A DNA stretch of 64,000 nucleotides, taken from Symsagittifera roscoffensis. Lineage: Eukaryota; Xenacoelomorpha; Acoela; Convolutidae. A program made the translations under genes and the position numbers. The notes beneath the pieces are model-generated. The model was not told the origin of the DNA and made no database searches. It saw only the letters and a list, made by a program, of their open reading frames with translations. Numbering within the stretch: the stretch's first letter is position 1; each line of letters begins with the position of its first letter. Location: assembly GCF_963678635.1 (NCBI RefSeq), contig NC_087066.1, positions 40,323,223 to 40,387,222 of the forward strand, read 5' to 3'. Shown in pieces: positions 53,901 to 61,676 of this stretch.

Positions 53901-56900
53901 TCTTTGATGACTGAAACTTGTGTCTCTTTTATTTTGTGTTTTGAATGGCTGCTTTCATCAATACTCCCCTCTTCTTTTCGTCCCAACCCTGACTAGTGGG
54001 TTGTGTGTACATTCAATGTTTTTCTTTGATGATTGAAACTTGTGTTATTGTCATTTTGTGTTTTGAATAGCTGTTTTCATCATTACTCCCACCTTCTTTT
54101 TCCTCCCACACCTGATTAGTGGGTGGTGTGTACCTTGAATTTTTTTCTTTGATGATTGAATCTTGTGTCTCTTTTATTTTGTTTTTTGAGTAGCTGCTGT
54201 CATCATTACTCCCCTCTTCTTTTTCCTCCCACACCTGATTAGTCGGCGGTGTGTACCTTGAATGTTTTTCTTTGATGATTGAATCTTGTGTCTCTTTTAA
54301 TTTGTGTTTTGAATAGCTGCTTTCATCATTACTCCCACCTTCTTTTTCCTCCCACACCTGATTAGTGGGTGGTGTGTACCTTGAATGTTTTTCTTTGATG
54401 ATTGAATCTTGTGTCTCTTTTATTTTGTATTTTGAGTAGCTGCTGTCATCATTACTCCCCTCTTCTTTTTCCTCCCACACCTGATTAGTCGGCGGTGTGT
54501 ACCTTGAAAGTTTTTCTTTGATGATTGAATCTTGTGTCTCTTTTATTTTGTATTTTGAGTAGCTGCTGTCATCATTACTCCCCTCTTCTTTTTCCTCCCA
54601 CACCTGATTAGTCGGCGGTGTGTACCTTGAATGTTTTTCTTTGATGATTGAAACTTGTGTCTCTTTTAGTTTTTATTTTGAATAGCTGCTGTCATCATTA
54701 CTCCCATCTTCTTTTTCCTCCCACACCTGATTAGTCGGTGGTGTGTACATTGAATGTTTTTTTTTGATGATTGAAACTTGTGTCTCTCTTTTTTTGTGTT
54801 TTGAATAGCTGCTTTCATCATTACTCCCCTCTTCTTTTCCCTCCCAACACTGAAGAGTGAGTTATGTGTACGTTGAATGTTTTTCTTTGGTGATTGAAAC
54901 TTATGTTACTCTCATTTTGTGTTTTGAATAGCTGTTTTCATCATTACTCCCCTCTTCTTTTTCCTTCCACACCTGACCAAAGGGGGTGTGTACCTTGATT
55001 AATTTTCTTTGATGATTGAAACTTGTGTCTCTTTTATTTTGTATTTTGAATAGCTGCTGTCATCGTTACTCCCCTCTTCTTTTTCCTCCCACACCTGATT
55101 AGTGGGTGGTGTGTACCTTAGATGATTTTCTTTGATGACTGAAACTTGTGTCTCTTTTATTTTGTGTTTTAAATGGCTGCTTTCATCAGTACTCCCCTCT
55201 TCTTTTTCGTCCCAACCCTGACTAGTGGGTTGTGTGTACATTGAATGTTTTTCTTTGATGATTGAAACTTGTGTTATTGTCAATTTGTGCTTTGAATAGC
55301 TGTTTTTATCATTACTCCCCTCTTCTTTTTCCTTCCACTCCTGACCCAAGGTTCGTGTGTACCTTGATTATTTTTCTTTGATGATTGAAACTTGTGTCTC
55401 TTTTAATTTGTGTTTTGAATAGCTGCTTTCATCATTACTCCCACCTTCTTTTTCCTCCCACGCCTGATTAGTGGGTGGTGTGTACCTTGAATGTTTTTCT
55501 TTGATGATTGAATCTTGTGTCTCTTTAATTTTTTATTTTGAGTAGCTGCTGTCATCATTACTCCCCTCTTCTTTTTCCTCCCACACCTGATTAGTCGGTG
55601 GTGTGTACCTTGAATGTTTTCTTTTGATGATTGAAACTTGTGTCTCTTTTTTGTATTTTGAATAGCTGCTGTCATCATTACTCCCCTATTCTTTTTCCTC
55701 CCACACCTGATTAGTCGGCGGTGTGTACCTTGAATGTTTTTCTTTGATGATTGAATCTTGTGTCTGTTTTATTTTGTATTTTGAGTAGCTGCTGTCATCA
55801 TTACTCCCCTCTTCTTTTTCCTCCCACACCTGATTAGTCGGTGGTGTGTACCTTGAATGTTTTTTTTTTTGATGATTGAAACTTGTGTCTCTTTTTTGTA
55901 TTTTGAATAGCTGCTGTCATCATTACTCCCCTATTCTTTTTCCTCCCACACCTGATTAGTCGGCGGTGTGTACCTTGAATGTTTTTCTTTGATGATTGAA
56001 TCTTGTGTCTGTTTTATTTTGTATTTTGAGTAGCTGCTGTCATCATTACTCCCCTCTTCTTTTTCCTCCCACACCTGATTAGTCGGTGGTGTACCTTGAA
56101 TGTTTTTCTTTGATGATTGAATCTTGTGTCTGTTTTATTTTGTATTTTGAGTAGCTGCTGTCATCATTACTCCCCTCTTCTTTTTCCTCCCACACCTGAT
56201 TAGTCGGTGGTGTACCTTGAATTTTTTTTTTTGATGATTGAAACTTGTGTCTCTTTTTTGTATTTTGAATAGCTGCTGTCATCCTTACTCCCCTATTCTT
56301 TTTCCTCCCACACCTGATTAGTCGGCGGTGTGTACCTTGAATGTTTTTCTTTGATGATTGAATCTTGTGTCTGTTTTATTTTGTATTTTGAGTAGCTGCT
56401 GTCATCAATACTCCCCTCTTGTTTTTCCTCCCACACCTGATTAGTCGGTGGTGTGTACCTTGAATGTTTTTTTTTGATGATTGAAACTTGTGTCTCTTTT
56501 TTGTATTTTGAATAGCTGCTGTCATCCTTACTCCCCTATTCTTTTTCCTCCCACACCTGATTAGTCGGCGGTGTGTACCTTGAATGTTTTTCTTTGATGA
56601 TTGAATCTTGTCTCTGTTTTATTTTGTATTTTGAGTAGCTGCTGTCATCAATACTCCCCTCTTCTTTTTCCTCCCACACCTGATTAGTCGGTGGTGTGTA
56701 CCTTGAATGTTTTTTTGATGATTGAAACTTGTGTCTCTTTTATTTTGTATTTTGAATAGCTGCTGTCATCGTTACTCCCCTCTTCTTTTTCCTCCCACAC
56801 CTGATTAGTCGGTGGTGTACCTTGATTATTATTCTTTGATGATTGAAACTTGTGTCTCTTTTATTTTGTATTTTGAATAGCTGCTGTCATCGTTACTCCC

Positions 56901-57476
56901 CTCTTCTTTTTCCTCCCACACCTGATTAGTCGGTGGTGTGTACCTTGAATGTTTTTTTTTGATGATTGAAACTTGTGTCTCTTTTTTGTATTTTGAATAG
57001 CTGCTGTCATCCTTACTCCCCTATTCTTTTTCCTCCCACACCTGATTAGTCGGCGGTGTGTACCTTGAATGTTTTTCTTTGATGATTGAATCTTGTGTCT
57101 GTTTTATTTTGTATTTTGAGTAGCTGCTGTCATCAATACTCCCCTCTTCTTTTTCCTCCCACACCTGATTAGTCGGTGGTGTGTACCTTGAATGTTTTTT
57201 TGATGATTGAAACTTGTGTCTCTTTTTTTGTATTTTGAATAGCTGCTGTCATCATTACTCCCCTATTCTTTTTCCTCCCACACCTGATTAGTCGGCGGTG
57301 TGTACCTTGAATGTTTTTCTTTGATGATTGAAACTTGTGTCTCTTTTATTTTGTGTTTTGAATAGCTGCTTTCATCATTACCCCCCTCTTCTTTCTCCTC
57401 CCAACCTTGATTAGTGGGTGGTGTGTACCTTGAACGTTTTTCTTTGATGATTGAAACTTGTGTGACTCTTATTTTG
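53900..57476 (+). repeat. Array domain 10: near-dimeric repeat (about 243 bp) ending at the array edge
   Basis: Two monomer types largely alternate: one with GTCTGTTTTATTTTGTATTT plus GAGTAGCTGCTG, and a slightly shorter one with CTCTTTTTTGTATTTTG. The GTCTGTTTTATT type occurs near 55,764, 56,008, 56,129, 56,371 and 57,093. The last recognisable monomer stops inside the TGTGACTCTTATTTTG segment at about 57,476, with no run of degenerate monomers beyond it. Confidence 0.8.
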
Positions 57477-58039
57477 CATCAATGTTTCTCTAGGCACTGA
57501 AAAAATGGAAAGTGATAAAAAATATAAAGATCAAAAAACGGTAGGACACGACCAAATACACGCAAACATTTGAGAAATTAATCAGTCTTCTCACTCTACT
57601 TATCGAAAATTTTTAAAGATTGCATGAAATATGGACTTTTCTCTGAATTAAACTCTGAATCTTGAACTGAATTAAAAATAAATCTAGATGCAAGTAATAG
57701 ATATAGCCAAAGGTATACCTATAATTAAAACAGGGTTTAAACCTGGTGAAAATGGCTATTGACAAATTGCTCTTCCGAGCGGCTTGTCAAAGCTATTTTA
57801 AAAGATTATTGCTCGAGGAATGTGGAATTGTTTATAGCTCCTTGTGTTTTACGAACTCACTTTCTGAAAAAAGCATCTCTAACACGAAACACACGTGAAA
57901 CTGCAACAGTACATAACTAGTGCATGCATAGATAATAATTATGGCACGCAACAAAAATTATGTTGTCCCTTTAACAGTTGTCCCAGAAGCAATTACATAT
58001 CACAATCTAATTCTCAGTCCACTCGACATTAGGCCTCCC
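57477..58039. other. AT-rich DNA next to the array, no gene seen
   Basis: Similarity to the monomer ends abruptly here. I see no credible exon, RNA gene or repeat. If the XRN2 gene continues past 60,426 on the minus strand, this is part of its downstream intron. Confidence 0.6.
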
Positions 58040-58290
58040 GCACCGAAATTTCATGGATAATAATCGATTATAATGGATTTTCGTTGACTAAAATGTTGTC
58101 AATATAATCGATTATCTTGTCAAATTTAGACCACATAATGGATTTTTAATCGATTATAATCGATTATTTTGGAAAAATTTAAATCCATCATAATCCATTA
58201 TAATCGATTATAACCCATTTTTCTCAACAATGTAATCGATTTTTTTTTCAACCCTAAATCCAATATAATCGATTATATTCCATTTTTTTC
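58040..58290. repeat. Cluster of AATCGATT palindromes
   Basis: About 250 bp contain seven ATCGAT cores, mostly as the self-complementary ATAATCGATTAT, at about 58,063, 58,108, 58,150, 58,159, 58,204, 58,235 and 58,268. They are interspersed with one-base variants (ATAATGGATT, ATAATCCATTAT). The spacing is irregular, so this is not a clean tandem repeat. It may be a decayed mobile element or simple-repeat expansion. ATCGAT is also the core of binding sites for Onecut- and DREF-type factors, but nothing here shows that it is used. Confidence 0.75.
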
Positions 58291-58878
58291 AAAAAAAAAA
58301 TCTTGAAAAGCCAATCATTTGCTTTATGTTCGGAATCAGCTATCAAACGACTCATCTTTCAAAAAGCATGCAAAAGATGTAAAATTACACAAATTATAAA
58401 GGAGCAATTTACGGTTTGAAAAATATGAAAAATTATATAAGTTTTAAAGTTGCGGTCTCGTTACTTTTCACACTCGTATCTCGGTCTTCGTTTTCTCTAA
58501 TCTCATTGGTTGGTGACATTTTTCTTTTCATGGATCCCGCTTCAGAGCCTAAAACTGACGAATAACTTTTTTGATAACTCTTTGAACCTTTTTATGAAAT
58601 CCTTGTTAAAATTAAGAAAAATTCTTTCAGTTTGCAAAAAATGGGTAATTTCTTCTCCAACTCAATAAACCAATTCAACACCAGAACATAAAAAAAACTC
58701 AAGTAAAGTGCAAAGTTCAAAATTATAGAACATGATGTAAAGGTTTCATAGCAGTGGTTTTTTAAAAAAAAAAAGCATTAGAAGTTCTTAACACAATTTT
58801 TTGTTTTCAACCGAAGATTGTGTTGCAGAAAATTAATAGAGACTTTAAGGAAATGTTACAAGTGTTCAGAGCCACATC
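58291..58878. other. AT-rich non-coding stretch
   Basis: No gene is supported. A short minus-strand open stretch near 58,440-58,550 has an AG before it, but matches nothing I recognise and runs into a stop. Confidence 0.5.
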
Positions 58879-58913
58879 GCACCGAAGTTCCATGGATAAT
58901 AATCGATTATAAT
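58879..58913 (+). repeat. Second copy of the AATCGATT element start
   Basis: These 35 bases match 58,040-58,074 with two mismatches, running from GCACCGAA through CATGGATAATAATCGATT. Similarity ends soon after, so this looks like a fragment of the same dispersed element, in the same orientation about 840 bp away. Confidence 0.8.
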
Positions 58914-59237
58914 CGAGCGGCCTTGTTCTATATGCACAATCATGCACAAAAAGAGGAAAAAGGGAAACTTTTGAAAGCAGCAACACTTCCCTTCTTATAC
59001 TTTATTCAAACAAAAATAATCATGTTCTGGAATTTTTTGGCTCTTTTCCAGCCCCCCCTTTCAAGATCAAATTTGAAAACTCTATTGGTTAAGAAATTTG
59101 AAAACCAATCATTACTTTCCAGGAATTATGGAAGAACTAAAAAAAAACAAAAACAACAATTTCGAAAAGCTGACTTATAAATAAGCTGAGAAACTGACTC
59201 AGTGACTTTCTTTTCTAACTAGTTGCTAACCCAGGAA
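58914..59237. other. AT-rich stretch, nothing identified
   Basis: A 120-codon plus-strand open frame (58,818-59,180) crosses this stretch, but it reads through the AATCGATT repeat, has no recognisable domain, and lies in sequence with non-coding composition. I do not call it a gene. Confidence 0.5.
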
Positions 59238-59897
59238 AATTTTATAGTCCGAATTGATAAAGCTGGCTTATCGTTTGCATAATTGTCTTATAAGTTCTTC
59301 GATTTTCATGAATTTTTTTAGTAGTATTTTTATTGAAACTAACACAATTTCAGATAATGCAGAATACTATTCAGATACTGCAAAATACTAGTTGAAAATT
59401 TTTTTTTCTGCTACGAATTCTGAAAACTATCACCGATTTGCTAAAGTAGAAGTCACTCAATTTTTCGCACATGCTCTGTCATAATTGTGCAAGAAAGGAT
59501 GATTAAAAGGATGATTATGTTAGAACTAAAGGCAAGCACCAAATGTTGCATGGAATAAACTGGAAAGTATTACGCCGAAATGTCTATAGTTTAAGGAATT
59601 CAAAAACTTTCTTGGATGGAAAACTTCTGAAAATGGGTAAAAACTCTTCTGCTGGGAAATCTGAAAATGTAAATCCACCTTTGCGATTAGCTGTTGATCA
59701 CGTTTTTTTTTGAAAAAAAAATTTTTTGAAAAAAATTCATCAAGACATATATGAGAGCCTTCCGTTCCTCGACTATTCAAAAGTTTATAATATTTAGCAT
59801 CACAATACAACAGACAACTAAAATTTAGTCGAAGTTGGTATATTAGCTTAGATCGTTATAGTCCGAATTATAGTCCTAAAATTAGGACTATAAAATT
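59238..59897. mobile_element. Possible 660 bp element bounded by short inverted repeats
   Basis: AATTTTATAGTCC at 59,238-59,250 is matched by its exact reverse complement at 59,885-59,897. The match extends inward to 17 of 18 bases. No clear target-site duplication or coding potential is visible, and a third TATAGTCCGAATT copy lies at the right end (about 59,858). It could be a non-autonomous DNA element, but the short arms in AT-rich DNA make this tentative. The interior from about 59,256 to 59,857 shows no gene. Confidence 0.3.
59868..59893. repeat. Perfect 12 bp inverted repeat with 2 bp spacer
   Basis: TTATAGTCCTAA at 59,868-59,879 and TTAGGACTATAA at 59,882-59,893 are exact reverse complements around AA. 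It could form a hairpin. It sits at the right end of the possible 660 bp element and 17 bp left of the MITE target site. Confidence 0.8.
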
Positions 59898-59910
59898 GCC
59901 TTCACAAGTA

Positions 59911-60394
59911 CGGTGCTGATTTAAATTATCCGGACAAAATACATTTAGCTAGAAATTTAAAACGTTTTTCTCAAGTTGTGTTGACTTTAAGTTTTAAAAA
60001 AATGATGAAGACAACTTGCTTAAATATCCAGCGGAATTAATATGGCGCAATTAGTTTTGTGAAATTCGGGTCAAATTTTTACCCGAAACATAAATCATTT
60101 TTGGTGTTTTTAGCAAAAATTACGCCAAACCTGCATGATCGATCACTGACATAATTATATCGAAAAGAGCCTCTCACATAGCCCAACAAACTTCAGGGTA
60201 TACTCTGCAAAACCTTGTATAAAACAATTTATTTTTGTTTGATAGGCAAAAAGGCCGTTTTTGAACTATAAAGAACACCAATTTCTTATTGTTTTATCCT
60301 CATAGTTTTTTACTTAAAGTCAATCCAGTTTGAGAAAAACTCGTTTAATTTTGTAGTTTAATGCGTTTTGTCCGGATAATTCAAATCAGCACTG
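59911..60394. mobile_element. MITE, 484 bp, TA target-site duplication, Tc1/mariner-like
   Basis: The left end reads TA then CGGTGCTGATTTAAATTATC. The right end, reverse-complemented, reads TA then CAGTGCTGATTTGAATTATC, both continuing CGGACAAAA. The inverted similarity weakens but continues inward for about 100 bp, with shared blocks such as TTTTTCTCAA and TTGACTTTAAGT. TA flanks both ends (59,909-59,910 and 60,395-60,396), as expected for a TA-targeting Tc1/mariner or pogo-type transposase. There is no transposase frame inside, so it is non-autonomous. It lies 31 bp from the splice donor of the XRN2 203 bp exon, inside the presumed downstream intron. Confidence 0.85.
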
Positions 60395-60425
60395 TAAATC
60401 GCTTGAGTTAAAACTTTTTGCTCAC

Positions 60426-60628
60426 CTGCTTATCTTTGTTGGCTGTCTGTGGGTTGAACCCCTCGTAGAGCGTCTTGATGAATGAATATGCCGGGTGCAT
60501 ATGGGAGAAGAATACATTATCGCGTCCATACGTATTCCTTCTCACTTCTTCTGCACTTAAATCGGGGTAGACTGCGTGCACTGTGTCTAATAGACGTCTT
60601 TCATCCACAAATGGCAACAGCGCCACGC
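60426..60628 (-). CDS. xrn2: XRN2 exon, GVALLPFVDERRLL segment
   Basis: This 203 bp exon completes the split Gly codon and reads VALLPFVDERRLLDTVHAVY, then PDLSAEEVRRN, a less conserved NTYGRDNVFFSHMHPAYSF stretch, and ends NKDKQ at CAG|GTGAGC in phase 0. ALLPFVDERRLL and the YPDL..EE..RRN block are diagnostic for XRN2. The family continues with about 250-300 more residues (a segment ending FKDP, then a Gly/Arg/Pro-rich tail), but no exon for these appears between 60,425 and the array at 57,476. The downstream intron is therefore at least 2.9 kb and probably contains the array, or the gene is cut short. Confidence 0.93.
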
Positions 60629-60716
60629 CTAAAAGTCTGTTCTAGAAATACTGTTGCGCACAACGACAAAACCAACAGTTCCAGTTGTTTACATTTACAT
60701 TTAAGCAATTGCTCAC

Positions 60717-60789
60717 CTTGCCACGCAAATTTTTTCCCGTTGAGGTCAATTTTGAAGTCAGTAGGGTACATTTCACTTAAGGGAGAGTC
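60717..60789 (-). CDS. xrn2: XRN2 exon, YPTDFKIDLNGKK segment
   Basis: This 73 bp exon begins after TTTTAG and ends at CAAG|GTGAGC. It reads DSPLSEMYPTDFKIDLNGKK and then FAWQ, with one base of the following Gly codon. This is one of the most conserved XRN2/Rat1 signatures. XRN1 has a different residue pattern after NGKK. The following intron is 88 bp. Confidence 0.93.
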
Positions 60790-60861
60790 CTAAAATCATA
60801 TTGCAAATTATTTATTTGAAACACTTCCGGAAATATATGTCATTGTGTGCACCTAACTCAC

Positions 60862-60881
60862 AGGAGCGGACATGAGTGACC
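60862..60881 (-). CDS. xrn2: XRN2 micro-exon, 20 bp (SLMSAP)
   Basis: TTACAG precedes GGTCACTCATGTCCGCTCCT, which is followed by GTGAGT. The last 18 bases read SLMSAP and join in frame to DSPLSEMYP in the next exon, matching the KLMSDPDS...YP context of XRN2. The first two bases (GG) complete a codon, probably Arg or Trp, so the upstream exon must end in phase 1. The exon directly upstream ends in phase 0, and splicing the two together would give a frame with an early stop. This is one sign that exons are missing between 60,881 and 61,229. Confidence 0.8.
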
Positions 60882-61228
60882 CTGTAAACAAACAAATTTC
60901 AGCGTGATTTTAAAACGTAATCCTATATATAGACAACAGGACAGCATTCCAAATTGTTGCATAACATTTCAGAAACAATTTTAAGAAAATTAAGGACAAG
61001 CCAAAGCGTGTCTAACACTGACAAAAGAGTAAGATTTGTTCACAAGCACGTCATGTATCCTGTCAATCACTTAATTCGAGCAGCTAACACAAGCCAAAAA
61101 GTCAAACATTGTCTCTGTAAACCTCTAAGACATTTCAAACAGACTTTCGTAGCATAATAACTATTTATATTGTAACACAAATTTTGGTTTTGATTTTACG
61201 TAAATCAAACAAAACTGTGACAATTTAC

Positions 61229-61438
61229 CCTCTGATCGGGGAAAGACTGTTGCTGCTGTTGCTGCTGTCCATACTGCATGGATTGCATTCTGGCATCTGC
61301 AATGGCCTGTCTCGGGTTGTCGACTGGAGCACTGTGTCCTCTGCCCCCTCTCTGGATCGGCTGAGGTCCCAGTTGTCCCCTGAGGTGGTAGGCAGGCATG
61401 AAGCCCCCTCTCCCTCCTCGACCAGCTTTGATTGCATC
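61229..61438 (-). CDS. xrn2: XRN2 exon, Gly/Arg- and Gln-rich linker with NPRQA motif
   Basis: Exactly 70 codons lie between a TATTAG acceptor and an AGG|GTAAAT donor, phase 0 at both ends. It begins DAIKAGRGGRGGF, has a second RGGRGH cluster, then the XRN2-typical SAPVDNPRQAIADARMQ and seven consecutive glutamines before SFPDQR. In animal XRN2 the NPRQA stretch sits in the linker between the two conserved catalytic regions, so the next exons should encode the second region (RLWE..W..RYY and the WKWYYP.HYAPF core). They do not: the next visible exon is already beyond it. The GGR repeats may bind RNA; that is inference. Confidence 0.9.
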
Positions 61439-61517
61439 CTAATATTCACCTTCATTTTATGCTATAAAGTACTTTTAAACTTCGACTAAACTATTTGTTT
61501 ATCGTTTCTCAACATAC

Positions 61518-61559
61518 CTGCTCTTGCTTTTGGCGCTTTTCCTTCTGCTTGAAGAATTT
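61518..61559 (-). CDS. xrn2: XRN2 exon, basic linker (42 bp)
   Basis: Fourteen codons, KFFKQKEKRQKQEQ, lie between a strong acceptor (run of T then AG) and a CAG|GTATG donor. Both ends are in phase 0, matching the exons on each side. The lysine/glutamine-rich composition corresponds to the SFRRRQKEKRKR-type segment that follows IFKKR in animal XRN2. No catalytic residues lie here. Confidence 0.85.
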
Positions 61560-61626
61560 CTAAAAAAAGAAGGGAATGAAAATCTGACTCCTTTTGAATT
61601 TAAGTTAAGAATGTGAGACAAATTAC

Positions 61627-61676
61627 TTCTCTTTCGACTCTCTTCTTGAAAATTTCATCCTCCATATCACCTAATA
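61627..61676 (-). CDS. xrn2: XRN2 exon, EDEIFKKR segment
   Basis: This 50 bp exon starts after TTTTCTAG and ends before GTAATT. The first two bases complete a codon begun upstream, then 16 codons read LGDMEDEIFKKRVERE. In XRN2/Rat1 proteins the motif GEVEDEIFKKR closes the N-terminal catalytic region and begins the basic linker. An alternative acceptor AG lies six bases further in, at 61,671-61,672, leaving GT GAT ATG in the same frame. The upstream exon must end in phase 1. The residues expected just before this in XRN2, around a GGYL...V.L.RV...M segment, are not seen upstream. Confidence 0.85.

Larger units (their letters stand above)
1..57476 (+). repeat. Satellite array, 122-123 bp monomer, about 470 head-to-tail copies
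   Basis: The whole span is a direct tandem repeat with no interruption or inversion that I could find. Landmarks of one monomer, in plus-strand order, are TGATGATTGAAACTTGTGTC, TTTTGTGTTTTGAATAGCTG, CTTTCATCATTACTCCCC, TCTTCTTTTTCCTCCC, ACACCTGATTAGTGGGTGG and TGTGTACCTTGAATGTTTTT. In a 123 bp consensus I count 58 T, 25 C, 21 G and 19 A, so the plus strand is strongly T/pyrimidine-rich throughout. The monomer length comes from HOR spacings (733/6, 612/5, 2928/24) and from in-frame 41-residue periods where monomers are 123 bp. Neighbouring monomers differ at several sites, while copies one HOR unit apart can be near-identical. The array is cut by the left edge of the window. I recognise no known satellite family. 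It is most likely non-coding. Confidence 0.97.
60426..61676 (-). other. xrn2: Partial XRN2/Rat1-like gene, six exons visible
   Basis: XRN2 is the nuclear 5'-3' exoribonuclease that degrades RNA after cleavage and promotes transcription termination. Exons in transcript order are 61,627-61,676, 61,518-61,559, 61,229-61,438, 60,862-60,881, 60,717-60,789 and 60,426-60,628. Introns are 67, 79, 347, 72 and 88 bp, all GT-AG. The assignment rests on family-typical stretches: EDEIFKKR, NPRQA, LMS, YPTDFKIDLNGKK, AWQGVALLPFVDERRLL and YPDLSAEE..RRN. The last ones favour XRN2 over cytoplasmic XRN1. The N-terminal nuclease half is not in the window. About 150 core residues between NPRQA and LMS are missing, and exon phases across that gap do not match (0 against a required 1). 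No C-terminal exon follows before the array. It may be a damaged or partial copy, or an assembly defect. Confidence 0.85.

Noticed and set aside
1-57476. CRISPR array or telomeric repeat
   Set aside because: There are no unique spacers between short repeats, and the unit is a continuous 122 bp monomer unlike any telomeric hexamer. The flanking gene is eukaryotic and intron-containing.
58440-58556. Minus-strand open stretch (SEAGSMKRKMSPTNEIREN) after a TTTTAG
   Set aside because: No matching donor in frame, it ends at a stop, and no family is recognised. Too weak to call an exon.
58818-59180. 120-codon plus-strand open frame
   Set aside because: It reads through the dispersed AATCGATT repeat, has no recognisable domain and has ordinary intron composition.
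59526-59810. 94-codon minus-strand open frame downstream of the XRN2 exons
   Set aside because: Checked as a possible further XRN2 exon. The residues are low-complexity and match no part of the XRN2 C-terminal half, and no splice sites fit.
60426-60789. Assignment to XRN1 instead of XRN2
   Set aside because: AWQGVALLPFVDERRLL and YPDL..EE..RRN follow the nuclear XRN2/Rat1 pattern. XRN1 differs after the NGKK motif.
60482-60793. 103-codon plus-strand frame
   Set aside because: It lies antisense to two well-supported XRN2 exons and their intron.
61184-61489. 101-codon plus-strand frame with a leucine run
   Set aside because: It is the antisense of the glutamine-rich XRN2 exon. The Leu run is the complement of the CAG/CAA codons.
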